Of a stretch of 46,217 nucleotides of DNA, positions 1 to 7,359 are shown piece by piece (positions within the stretch are counted from its first letter, which is position 1; each line of letters begins with the position of its first letter). The notes under the pieces were generated by a model that had not been told where the DNA came from, did no database searches, and worked only from the letters and a program-made list of their open reading frames with translations. The translations under genes were made by a program, and so were the position numbers. This stretch comes from JAJFTV01 sp964426355. GTDB lineage: Bacteria > Chloroflexota > Anaerolineae > Anaerolineales > Anaerolineaceae. The DNA lies in the NCBI GenBank assembly GCA_964426355.1, contig CAYRRA010000006.1, positions 1 through 46,217 of the forward strand. Reading direction: 5' to 3'.

Positions 1-4
1 GGTG

Positions 5-33
5 GAGGCTGTCCCCAAAGATGGGATAGCCTC
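5..33. other. Hairpin at window edge (possible terminator of an upstream gene)
   Basis: Arms GAGGCT (5-10) and AGCCTC (28-33) pair, and the stem continues inward through TCCC/GGGA with one G-T wobble. No T-tract follows, so termination is not certain. No gene is visible before it in the window. Confidence 0.4.
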
Positions 34-116
34 TGTGAGTAGAAAAAGACAGCTTACTAAGGTTTCTGACCCGGTCTGACACAGCGAAAAACACCTTTTA
101 CGAGAAAACAGCTAAC

Positions 117-145
117 GAGGCTGCCTTTTTAGACAGCCTCATTTT
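117..145 (+). terminator. Intrinsic terminator-like hairpin before the PadR gene
   Basis: GAGGCTG (117-123) pairs with CAGCCTC (134-140), with a 10-nt T-rich loop, followed by ATTTTG. It repeats the GAGGCT/AGCCTC arms of the hairpin at 5-33. It most likely insulates the PadR promoter from an upstream gene outside the window. Confidence 0.5.
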
Positions 146-150
146 GTGCC

Positions 151-179
151 TTGACAGAAAAGGGTTTATAATATACTAT
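151..179 (+). promoter_or_regulatory. Sigma-70-like promoter of the padR-hydrolase pair
   Basis: A perfect -35 TTGACA lies at 151-156. Two -10 choices exist: TACTAT at 174-179 (17-nt spacer) or TATACT at 172-177 (15-nt spacer). The start codon is at 211, giving a short leader that carries the palindrome at 177-194. Confidence 0.6.
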
Positions 180-194
180 GTTAATAATAACATA
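177..194. promoter_or_regulatory. Candidate PadR operator (autoregulation)
   Basis: TATGTTA (177-183) and TAACATA (188-194) form a perfect inverted repeat. It contains ATGT-N8-ACAT, the spacing known for PadR-family operators. It overlaps the -10 and start site of the promoter and lies 16 nt before the PadR start codon. Autorepression is inferred from this position. Confidence 0.6.
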
Positions 195-210
195 TAGGAA
201 CGAGTGAAAT

Positions 211-774
211 ATGTCTTTGGAACATGCGATATTGGGTTTGTTAAGCTGGCGGTCTCTCAGCGGGTATGATTTGAAAAAAGTGTTCGAGCGCTCGCCGGCA
301 TTGTATTGGTCGGGGAACAATAACCAGATTTACCGGACCTTGATCAACCTGCACAATGCAGGGTTGGTGACGATGGAGGTGATTAACCAGGAAAGCGGTC
401 CATCTCGAAAAATCTACACCATCACCGACCAGGGTGTGAGCGAGTTGAAAAAGTGGGTGCTTTCAACGCCGGAACTCCCCCAACTGCGGCATGTCTTTTT
501 GATCCAGTTGTCTTGGGCTGACCAGCTTTCCAGCGAGGAATTGGATGCCCTGCTTGCCCGTTATGAAGAGGAGGTGGGGGCGCAATGGCTTATGCTGCGA
601 GCTTTGAAGGAGAAAGGGAGCATGATGTACAACAGCCTTTCCCAGGCGCGCACGCAGCGCGAGGCATTTCTTTGGGAGATGATTCAGCAAAACCAGATCG
701 ATTTCTATGAGCAGGAACTACGGTGGATACAGACAGTACGCAAAAAATTACAGGAAAGTGGTTTTATCAGATGA
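211..774 (+). CDS. PadR family transcriptional regulator
   Basis: 187 residues. The N-terminal ~80 residues are a PadR winged helix (EHAILGLL, SGYDLKK, QIYRTLINLHNAGLV, then a wing ending near residue 85). The C-terminal half is a long helical segment of the Vir_act_alpha_C type, which dimerises PadR subfamily-2 proteins. The stop codon overlaps the start of the next gene (ATGA, 771-774), so the two are translationally coupled. A PadR-type palindrome in its own promoter suggests autoregulation. The likely target is its own operon with the hydrolase; the inducer cannot be told from sequence. Confidence 0.88.
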   Translation: MSLEHAILGLLSWRSLSGYDLKKVFERSPALYWSGNNNQIYRTLINLHNAGLVTMEVINQESGPSRKIYTITDQGVSELKKWVLSTPELPQLRHVFLIQLSWADQLSSEELDALLARYEEEVGAQWLMLRALKEKGSMMYNSLSQARTQREAFLWEMIQQNQIDFYEQELRWIQTVRKKLQESGFIR

Positions 775-1619
775 ATACAAAAACAGCATCCATTTACAAA
801 TCGGCTGCCGGCAAGGAAGAGATCATGGCACTCTACGACAGGGTGTTGGAGCGCTGGGCTGTGCCGTATGAGACACTGCATGTTCCCACGCGCCACGGAA
901 ATACGTTTATCATCGCCAGCGGAGAAAAAACGGCTCCAGTACTGGTGTTGCTGCACGGCTCCACTTCAAACGCCACATCCTGGGTTGCCGATGTAGCTGA
1001 ATACAGCCAGTATTTCCGCGTGTATGCGCTCGATCTGCCGGGTGAGCCGGGGCGAAGCGACGAAAATCGCCCGTCCTGGAGCGGACCGGCTTTTGCCGAA
1101 TGGCTGGAAGATGTGCTGGATGTATTGAAGGTGGAAAAGACAAACCTGGTGGGAATTTCTCAGGGTGGTTGGGCGGCTTTGAAATTTGCAACCCAAAATC
1201 CGGAACGGGTGGAAAAACTGGTCTTGTTGACACCGGGCGGGGTGGTGCCGGTCAGTGCGTGGTTCCTGTTGCGCGCTATTCCGTTGTCGCTGTTGGGTCG
1301 GTTTGGCGCAAAAATTATCAACGATATTGTCTTTGGTCGTCAAAAAATTGAAAAAGAAGCGCTTGAGATTATGAATACGATCATGGTAAATTTTAAACCG
1401 CGCATCGAGAACCCGTCGCTTTACACGGATGCGGAATTGCGCAGGTTATCCATGCCGGTTTTGCTGGTCGCCGGTCTGGAAGATGCCATGATCCCGGCAA
1501 AAAAGAGTGCCGGGCGTCTGAAAGCCCTTCTGCCCGCGCTTACCGTAAAGCTGATCCCGGAGACGGGACACGTTCTCCACAATACAGCCGGGCAGGTAAC
1601 ACCGTTCCTGTTGTCTTGA
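771..1619 (+). CDS. Alpha/beta hydrolase
   Basis: 282 residues from the ATG at 771, which overlaps the PadR stop; an in-frame start at 723 would lie deep inside padR and is less likely. The fold is a typical alpha/beta hydrolase: oxyanion-hole motif LLHG (60-63), nucleophile elbow GISQGG with Ser130, acid Asp238 in GLEDAMIP, and His267 in ETGH. A variable cap region runs from about 160 to 225. No signal peptide is visible, so it is cytoplasmic. It may be an esterase or a C-C hydrolase; the substrate is unknown. Coupling to PadR suggests it handles a compound sensed by that regulator. Confidence 0.85.
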   Translation: MNTKTASIYKSAAGKEEIMALYDRVLERWAVPYETLHVPTRHGNTFIIASGEKTAPVLVLLHGSTSNATSWVADVAEYSQYFRVYALDLPGEPGRSDENRPSWSGPAFAEWLEDVLDVLKVEKTNLVGISQGGWAALKFATQNPERVEKLVLLTPGGVVPVSAWFLLRAIPLSLLGRFGAKIINDIVFGRQKIEKEALEIMNTIMVNFKPRIENPSLYTDAELRRLSMPVLLVAGLEDAMIPAKKSAGRLKALLPALTVKLIPETGHVLHNTAGQVTPFLLS

Positions 1620-1738
1620 CACCTTTTTCGTTGTACGATCTTTATAGAGCGAAATAAGGATACTGTTTTGGTATTTCGTGCATCGTATGGTTGCATCGAT
1701 TGACTACATTGCTGCTTGGCGATGGAAAGGAACTATCT

Positions 1739-2224
1739 GTGGAGGGAAATGAGATCTATACAGAGAAACTTTCATCCACGAGGACGGAAGCACTCTTCAT
1801 GGGGCTCATGCTGCTATTCCTGGGGTTGTTCATCTGGAGTGTTCTGACCGAGCGCCTTCCGTGCTTGTCGATTGCTTTTCTTTTTTTCTTTGTGTTGTTC
1901 CTCTTTTATAGCTTGAACTACCGGGTATTGGAAATTCTAATCGATGCAGACACGTTGGTGTTAAAATTTGGTCTGTTCACCTGGCACGTTTTGTTCAGTA
2001 ACATCGAAAATGTATGGCAGGATGAAACTTCGTTGTGGCGCATTGGTGGAGCGGGCATTCACTTCACATTTTTGCAGAAGCGTTACCGCGCCATGTTCAA
2101 TTTTCTGGAATACCCCCGCGTGGTTGTTGCGCTCAAACAAAAGAAGGGTCTTGTGCGCGACATCGCATTTTCAACCAGGCAACTCGGGCTGGTAATGCAA
2201 TTGATTCGAGAGAGGTTGTCATAG
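1739..2224 (+). CDS. Small membrane protein with PH-like domain (hypothetical)
   Basis: 161 residues from GTG 1739, chosen because AAAGG sits 8 nt upstream; a TTG at 1691 in the same frame would add 16 residues but has a poor SD. Two adjacent transmembrane helices (about residues 20-55, rich in Leu/Phe) are followed by a soluble C-terminal domain. That domain alternates beta-strand-like segments (VLEILIDADTLVLKFG, HVLFSNIENVW) and ends in an amphipathic helix, the pattern of bacterial PH-like (bPH) membrane proteins. No catalytic motif is visible. It sits between the hydrolase and the transglutaminase-fold gene on the same strand. The PH-like assignment is a fold-level inference. Confidence 0.65.
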   Translation: MEGNEIYTEKLSSTRTEALFMGLMLLFLGLFIWSVLTERLPCLSIAFLFFFVLFLFYSLNYRVLEILIDADTLVLKFGLFTWHVLFSNIENVWQDETSLWRIGGAGIHFTFLQKRYRAMFNFLEYPRVVVALKQKKGLVRDIAFSTRQLGLVMQLIRERLS

Positions 2225-2230
2225 AGCAGT

Positions 2231-2257
2231 TGTCACACAGCCGCTGTCATACAGCCG
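2231..2257. repeat. Short tandem direct repeat in an intergenic gap
   Basis: Two copies of TGTCAYACAGCCG (2231-2243 and 2245-2257) differ at one base and are offset by 14 nt. They fill the gap between the PH-like gene and the transglutaminase-fold gene. They could be a regulator site or a chance duplication. Confidence 0.4.
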
Positions 2258-2290
2258 AGATCACTTTTTATGTTGAAAGGAATGGAAAAA

Positions 2291-3199
2291 ATGGGTTCAT
2301 CTCTTCAGTATTACCGCGAACCAGGAACGATCACCCGCCTGGAGCGTTACAGCGATTTTCTCGACTGGTTGACAGACGACGTATGCGCTATTTTCCAGGT
2401 GGTGCAGGGTCTCTTGATCCACGATTCGTGGATCGAACGCTATGGCGCACCGCTGGACTGGAGCCAGTCTTACGAACCAAAGATTGCCTACATGGAAGAC
2501 CTGCTCGATAAAGCGCTCAAGTTGGATGCACGCTCCCTGGCGCTGCCGCGCTCGATTGAAAAGCGGGTGGTCTGCTGCTGTCGCGAGTTTGCCACCTTGA
2601 TGTGCGCCATTTTGCGGTACAAAGGTGTGCCTGCGCGCAGCCGCTGTGGGTTCGGGGCATATTTTGGCGCGGGTTATTATGAAGATCATTGGATGTGTGA
2701 ATACTGGAATGATACTCAGGGGCGCTGGGTACAGGTGGATCCTCAGCTTGACCCGTTTCAACAAAGCTTTCTGAAGACTGATTTCTCGCCGCTGGATATA
2801 CCGCCGGGCAGGTTTGTGGTGGCTGGCGAAACCTGGAAACGCTGCCGCTCCGGTGAGATTGACATACAGCGCTGCGGGATTAGCTGCAATCCGCTTGATT
2901 TTGGACTGGAGACGCTTTATGGGCTGTGGTTTGTGCGCGGGCAGCTTCTGCGTGACTTCGCCGCGCTGAATAAGGTGGAAACCGTGCCGTTCCTGGTCCG
3001 GATAAGCCAGCACCAGACATGGGATTCGTGGCGTCTGGTAGGCGCAAAGGACGAGGAACTCAGCGCAGATGATATTGCTCTGCTTGACCGGATTGCGGAG
3101 CTCTCCCTGCACCCGGATGCCTGTTTTGATGAGATACGCCAGGTGTACGAAGCGCATCCGGATTTACAGCCGGGCGAGGAGATTTTGAAGCGTTTTTAA
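2291..3199 (+). CDS. Transglutaminase-like superfamily protein (paralogue 1)
   Basis: 302 residues from ATG 2291, chosen because GAAAGG lies about 10 nt upstream and because the N-terminus then matches the paralogue at 10256 without gaps; ATGs at 2270 and 2282 are alternatives. The core has the transglutaminase/protease triad: Cys97 (last Cys of CCCREFA), His133 (YEDHW) and Asp150 (VDPQLD). A C-terminal region of about 140 residues (SPLDIPPGRF onward) is not part of the core but is shared with the paralogue. There is no signal peptide, so it should act in the cytoplasm. The substrate is unknown: cross-linking, deamidation or peptide cleavage are all possible for the fold. Confidence 0.8.
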   Translation: MGSSLQYYREPGTITRLERYSDFLDWLTDDVCAIFQVVQGLLIHDSWIERYGAPLDWSQSYEPKIAYMEDLLDKALKLDARSLALPRSIEKRVVCCCREFATLMCAILRYKGVPARSRCGFGAYFGAGYYEDHWMCEYWNDTQGRWVQVDPQLDPFQQSFLKTDFSPLDIPPGRFVVAGETWKRCRSGEIDIQRCGISCNPLDFGLETLYGLWFVRGQLLRDFAALNKVETVPFLVRISQHQTWDSWRLVGAKDEELSADDIALLDRIAELSLHPDACFDEIRQVYEAHPDLQPGEEILKRF

Positions 3200-3221
3200 T
3201 GGCTCTCTGAGACGACAATAC

Positions 3222-3266
3222 ATACGGTGGTCAATGTGCCTGGTGAGGCATTGACCACCGTATTTT
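3222..3266. terminator. Bidirectional intrinsic terminator
   Basis: A perfect 15-bp stem (3222-3236 with 3249-3263), 12-nt loop, flanked by TTT on the + side and AT-rich sequence on the other. It separates the + strand transglutaminase-fold gene from the - strand serine hydrolase gene. Confidence 0.85.
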
Positions 3267-3289
3267 GAATCGATCATCCTGGATGCGGC

Positions 3290-4423
3290 TTAGCCGATTT
3301 GCCAGATTAACTCGCTCAATGTGTTCATGCTCTCCATACTGTGGCTACTGTTGGTCAAGATGGTTACTGCTCCGTGGCGCTCCAGCGACAACTGCATGCG
3401 CGTGTGTACGCCAGGGTCGCCGCCGTCGTGCATCCAGTACCGGATATGTTCGGGGTTTTCCAGGTTAGCGCAGTTGAACCAGGTCAAGCCGAGCCCCAGC
3501 CTTACGCCGGCAACCTCTTGCGAGGGAACCTGGGGGGTGAAACAGTGCTGCATGGTTTCCAGTTTTAGCGGGATGCCGTTGTTGTTGGGTTTGCTGAAAG
3601 CTGCTGCAAAGAGTGCAAGCTGCCGTGCACTGGTACGCACCAGCCCGTCCGACAGGTTAGGAAATGAGTACAGGCAGAGCGGGATGGGGTGATTCTTGTT
3701 GTCCGGGTCAGGATCAACAGCAAAGAGCGGTTTCATCCGCTCTGAACCTTCGGGCTGCACATACGGCACGGCGTGGTTGCTCACATCAATGTTGGAAAGC
3801 AGCCAACTGGTCTGGTCCATCCCCAGTGGTTTGAAGATGTTCTCACGGCAGTAGCGTGTGAAACGCTCTCCGGAAAGGGTTTCCACCAGGTAACCCAGCA
3901 AGCCGTAAGCAACATTGGAATAACCCCAGTTTGTGCCCGGTTCCCAGGAGTGAAAATTGGCTTCGGGATCGTAAAATTTGCCACCAGGGGACAGGTAACC
4001 CTGGACCCATTCCTCAAGCGAGATGGATGGATCGCCGCAGGTATAGCTTTTTTCATAGGCTTCACTGTCGGCAATCGCGCTGGTGTGGATGAGCAATTGG
4101 CGGAAGGTGATCGGCGTTGCATGCTTTGGGTGCTTTACCTGGAAAGGCAAATAGTCATTGATCGGGTCGTCCAATTGGAATTTACTCTGTTCCCAAAGCT
4201 GCATAAGAGCCGTGCAGGTAAAGGTTTTGGAGATAGAGGCAATGTTCTGGATGATGTCCGGTGTCATTGGTTTTTGGGCTGCTATATCCGCCCAGCCATA
4301 CCCGTTCGCCCAGATGATTTCTCCATCCTGTACACGGCAGGCTGAAAGCCCAACGATTTGATTTTCTTCCATGTGCTTTGTGATCAGATTGTCTATCTCA
4401 AGTTGATTTTTTTCTCTTTCCAT
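3290..4423 (-). CDS. Serine hydrolase, class C beta-lactamase / DD-peptidase fold
   Basis: 377 residues. All three motifs of the beta-lactamase-related (PF00144) family are present: SISK with nucleophile Ser63 and Lys66, YSN at 168-170, and HDGG at 332-335 in the place of KTG. There is no signal peptide, so it is probably a cytoplasmic esterase or peptidase rather than a secreted beta-lactamase. It is the last gene of a - strand group (ATPase, solute-binding lipoprotein, this gene), 75 nt after the binding-protein gene. It could process an imported ester, amide or peptide. Resistance to beta-lactams should not be assumed from the fold. Confidence 0.85.
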   Translation of the reverse strand: MEREKNQLEIDNLITKHMEENQIVGLSACRVQDGEIIWANGYGWADIAAQKPMTPDIIQNIASISKTFTCTALMQLWEQSKFQLDDPINDYLPFQVKHPKHATPITFRQLLIHTSAIADSEAYEKSYTCGDPSISLEEWVQGYLSPGGKFYDPEANFHSWEPGTNWGYSNVAYGLLGYLVETLSGERFTRYCRENIFKPLGMDQTSWLLSNIDVSNHAVPYVQPEGSERMKPLFAVDPDPDNKNHPIPLCLYSFPNLSDGLVRTSARQLALFAAAFSKPNNNGIPLKLETMQHCFTPQVPSQEVAGVRLGLGLTWFNCANLENPEHIRYWMHDGGDPGVHTRMQLSLERHGAVTILTNSSHSMESMNTLSELIWQIG

Positions 4424-4498
4424 TTCTTCACTCTCAGTTGTGGTTTGTTGGTTTACAGGAACTCATCTGCACTGAAGATAAGTATCAGATTCATACCC

Positions 4499-6187
4499 TT
4501 AATCTTCAAGGTAAGCGTTGTCGTAATAAATCCTGCTGTCAATGGGAGAAACGACATAGTCTTTTACCCGATTATTGACAGCCGTGAAATATACGGATGT
4601 ATGCGTGGGAATGATTAATGCATTTTCGACGATGAATTTCTGTGCTTCTTCAGCAGCCGTTAAATATTCTTCCTGGTTGGTTGCCAGAAGGATGCGGTCA
4701 AGGATGGCGTCCAGTTCAGGATTGCTATATTGGCTCATGTTGTAAATACCGATCAGGTTTGTGTGGAACATTGCCCATAAAAGTTGTGCATTCGACCAGC
4801 CAATACCCAATCTTGCCAAATCGTATTCACCCATTGCAAGCGTTTCCATCAAAAGACCTATTTCCAATACGGTGATATTGATATTGACGCCGATTTCTTT
4901 GAGCTGCCCTTGAAGTAATTCAGCCAGTCTGACGTCGGTTGAATTTCCCATGACGAACTCAAAATCCATCTCTTGACCGTCTTTGTCGCGAAATCCATTA
5001 CCATTTGTATCAACCCAACCTGCCTCTTCCAGCAGTTCTATTGCGCGCTCGGGGTTGTAGCTGTAGCCAATGTCTTTTACACTGTCCCAATAGCCCTGTA
5101 CGCTTGGAGCGAGAGGACCATATTGTGGTTCGCCGTAACCATTGGCGATGATATTGATAAAGATGTTTGAATCAATTGCCATGGATAACGCCTGGCGGAC
5201 TTTGAGGTCATCAAAGGGTTCTCTGGTATGGTTCATGTAAATGACGTTATAAGACCCTTGAGATGTTGCTTCAATGATTTGGAAGTTCCCAATGGAATTT
5301 ATTAGCTCCAAATCCTTTACCATTATCTCAGCAACATCCAGCTCTCCAGCTTCCAACCCCGCTAGAGAGGTGGCATATTCTGCAATATAACGAAACTCAA
5401 TTGTCTCGATGTAGGGAGGAATATTTTCTGCCCATGCTGGAGCCCAATTGTAGTCCTCATTGCGCACAAGTGTAATATGGTCTCCGCGTACCCATTCAAC
5501 GAACTTGAAAGGTCCAACACCAATGGGGTGAGTGGCGTAATAATCTGCGTCTTCCTCAATGACGGCTTTGGGCATTGGTTGAAGCCAACTTGTTGCCAGA
5601 CCGGTTAAAAAGGAGTAGTTCGGATAGTCCATTTGAACTTGAAGTGTATATTCGTCCAATGCCGTGGCACTGGCAACACCCATTAAAAGTGTCCCAGTAG
5701 TTGGCGACATCGTTTCAGGGGCTAAAGCCCTGTTGATGGTAAAAGCGTAATCCTCTGCTGTAAAAGGTTCACCGTTGTGGAATTTGACATCCTGACGCAG
5801 CTTGAATTCCCATTGCAACCCATCTTCGGAAGCACTCCACGATTCTGCCAGCCAGGGGACAAATTCATCGGTGATGGGGTCACGTGTGATTAACGTGGCG
5901 CCCAAATATGAACCTATTGTCGAAGTGGTTCCCAACGAAGAATGATGCATATCCAATGTATCTGGTTCTTCGCTGATACTGATTACCAGTGTTCCACCGG
6001 TTTTGGTCTCGCTCTCTATTACTTCCACTTCTGTGGTTGTGGCTTCAGTTGATTGACCTTCTTCAACGACAACCGCTTCAGTTTGCAACGGCTCTGCTTC
6101 ACTTTCTGTTACAGGGGCGGCGGGTGTGCAAGCGTTGAAAACCATGAGGGCACTCAAGATAACAAAAATAAAACATTTTCTTTTCAT
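4499..6187 (-). CDS. ABC transporter solute-binding lipoprotein, family 5 (Dpp/Opp type)
   Basis: 562 residues. A short basic N-terminus and hydrophobic stretch end in a lipobox (VFNAC, Cys20), followed by a Thr/Glu-rich linker of about 40 residues, so it is membrane-anchored on the outside. The mature domain is a family-5 extracellular binding protein (GGTLVISISEEPDTLD; WSASEDGLQWEFKLRQDVKF; FVEWVRGDH). Such proteins bind peptides, nickel complexes or small glycosides. The start is supported by AGGAG 6 nt upstream. The neighbouring ATPase is not of the DppD/DppF type and no permease gene is near, so the membrane partner must lie elsewhere. Confidence 0.88.
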   Translation of the reverse strand: MKRKCFIFVILSALMVFNACTPAAPVTESEAEPLQTEAVVVEEGQSTEATTTEVEVIESETKTGGTLVISISEEPDTLDMHHSSLGTTSTIGSYLGATLITRDPITDEFVPWLAESWSASEDGLQWEFKLRQDVKFHNGEPFTAEDYAFTINRALAPETMSPTTGTLLMGVASATALDEYTLQVQMDYPNYSFLTGLATSWLQPMPKAVIEEDADYYATHPIGVGPFKFVEWVRGDHITLVRNEDYNWAPAWAENIPPYIETIEFRYIAEYATSLAGLEAGELDVAEIMVKDLELINSIGNFQIIEATSQGSYNVIYMNHTREPFDDLKVRQALSMAIDSNIFINIIANGYGEPQYGPLAPSVQGYWDSVKDIGYSYNPERAIELLEEAGWVDTNGNGFRDKDGQEMDFEFVMGNSTDVRLAELLQGQLKEIGVNINITVLEIGLLMETLAMGEYDLARLGIGWSNAQLLWAMFHTNLIGIYNMSQYSNPELDAILDRILLATNQEEYLTAAEEAQKFIVENALIIPTHTSVYFTAVNNRVKDYVVSPIDSRIYYDNAYLED

Positions 6188-6251
6188 TTGTTTCTCCTTA
6201 ATTAGTTTTTACCATATAGACAAATGCACAGGTTGGGGGAGTAGTAAAGGT

Positions 6252-7160
6252 TCATTCACCTCCTTTTCTCGAATCGGGGCAGTGGAGTTGTTGGTTTTGA
6301 CCAGTATTCGGATTGAAACGAATTTGATTAACCGAGATCAACTCGATGCCCATGTCTCGTATCTTGCCTAGTACACCAAATAATGCTGCTTGATCTTCTA
6401 ATTTACCGATCAACGAAGCCTGGTTGCCATCGTTTTGAATCCGCAGACCCTCAAACCATGCCGCCCGGTTCTCGTCCAGGGTGGTTGCGATGCGGATGTG
6501 ATATTCATTGGATGGTTCTTGACCTTGCTCTTCTTTCATTTCAGTCAGTGTCAAACGCCCCGGTGTGAGTATGCCAATTCGATGACATAGTGTCTCCAGC
6601 CACTCGGGGTGACTGCTCGCTACAACAATAACTGCACCATTTTGAGCAAAAGCTGTCAGCCATTGTGTTACCTGCTTTCTATTTGCTGTGTCCAAAGGCA
6701 TAAATGGTTCGTCCAGTAACAGGAAGCCCGGATTTGCCAGCAACGCGCGTGCGATGGCGATCATCTGTCCCTCGCCGCTGGAAGTGGAATGAATTTCAAT
6801 ATCCCTTTGTGCCCAGCGATCGCATTCTGCTACCCATGATTGCTGCCTTAAGTCACTCTCTTTCTCCGTAAGAGGTAACTTTTCAGTCAGATCAGATCTA
6901 ACAGTCATACAATGGGTTTCTTGAGGCAGGTAAATGACTTGGGAAGATCCATCAGTGGAATCATGGAAAACAATATTTCCATTTATCGACGGTATGATAC
7001 CGGCTAATGTTTTGATGAACGCAGATTTTCCACTGCCATTTTGCCCCAGGATGCCAAATATTTCTCCAGAAGCGATACATAGTGAAAGATTTTCGGTGAT
7101 CTTGATGTGTTTGCCAATAGTTTGGGGGAGTTCGATGCTCAGGTTTTTGATTTCAATCAT
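6252..7160 (-). CDS. ABC transporter ATP-binding protein (single-domain, CcmA/DrrA-like)
   Basis: 302 residues from ATG 7160; an upstream in-frame start at 7265 would add 35 residues that do not fit the family. Walker A GQNGSGKS (39-46), Q-loop Gln80, signature SSGEGQ (127-132, a variant of LSGGQ), Walker B FLLLDEP (146-152) and a switch His in SSHPEW are present. A C-terminal domain of about 90 residues (YHIRIATTLDE onward) resembles the regulatory tails of CcmA/DrrA-type exporter ATPases. It lies 64 nt before the solute-binding lipoprotein gene on the same strand. Pairing this ATPase type with a family-5 binding protein is odd, because importers of that family use DppD/DppF. Confidence 0.85.
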   Translation of the reverse strand: MIEIKNLSIELPQTIGKHIKITENLSLCIASGEIFGILGQNGSGKSAFIKTLAGIIPSINGNIVFHDSTDGSSQVIYLPQETHCMTVRSDLTEKLPLTEKESDLRQQSWVAECDRWAQRDIEIHSTSSGEGQMIAIARALLANPGFLLLDEPFMPLDTANRKQVTQWLTAFAQNGAVIVVASSHPEWLETLCHRIGILTPGRLTLTEMKEEQGQEPSNEYHIRIATTLDENRAAWFEGLRIQNDGNQASLIGKLEDQAALFGVLGKIRDMGIELISVNQIRFNPNTGQNQQLHCPDSRKGGE

Positions 7161-7359
7161 GGGTTCAGGTCCAGTTTTGAGAAAATTTTGCGAATGTAGA
7201 TTCAGCGTAACAATGGATGAAAGACGTGTGCCATACTGACACACACTCCCCTTACCGGTGTGCATAAACAGGAAAATATTGTTTTGTGGATATTCTTATA
7301 TTAAGCCAATGGTTAAAGTACTCAATACGCCTTTTGGCATATTTTTGACGTATTAACCT

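Noticed and set aside
1616..1646. Possible promoter TTGACA ... TTTATA after the alpha/beta hydrolase gene
   Set aside because: The spacer is 18-19 nt and the -35 is formed partly by the hydrolase stop codon; too weak to list as a feature.
2297..3157. 286-residue - strand open frame opposite transglutaminase-like gene 1
   Set aside because: The + strand protein has a complete triad and a full-length paralogue; the - frame shows no recognisable motif.
3290..4423. Beta-lactamase resistance gene
   Set aside because: Motifs fit the broad serine-hydrolase family, but there is no signal peptide and the third motif is HDGG, as in many esterases and peptidases.
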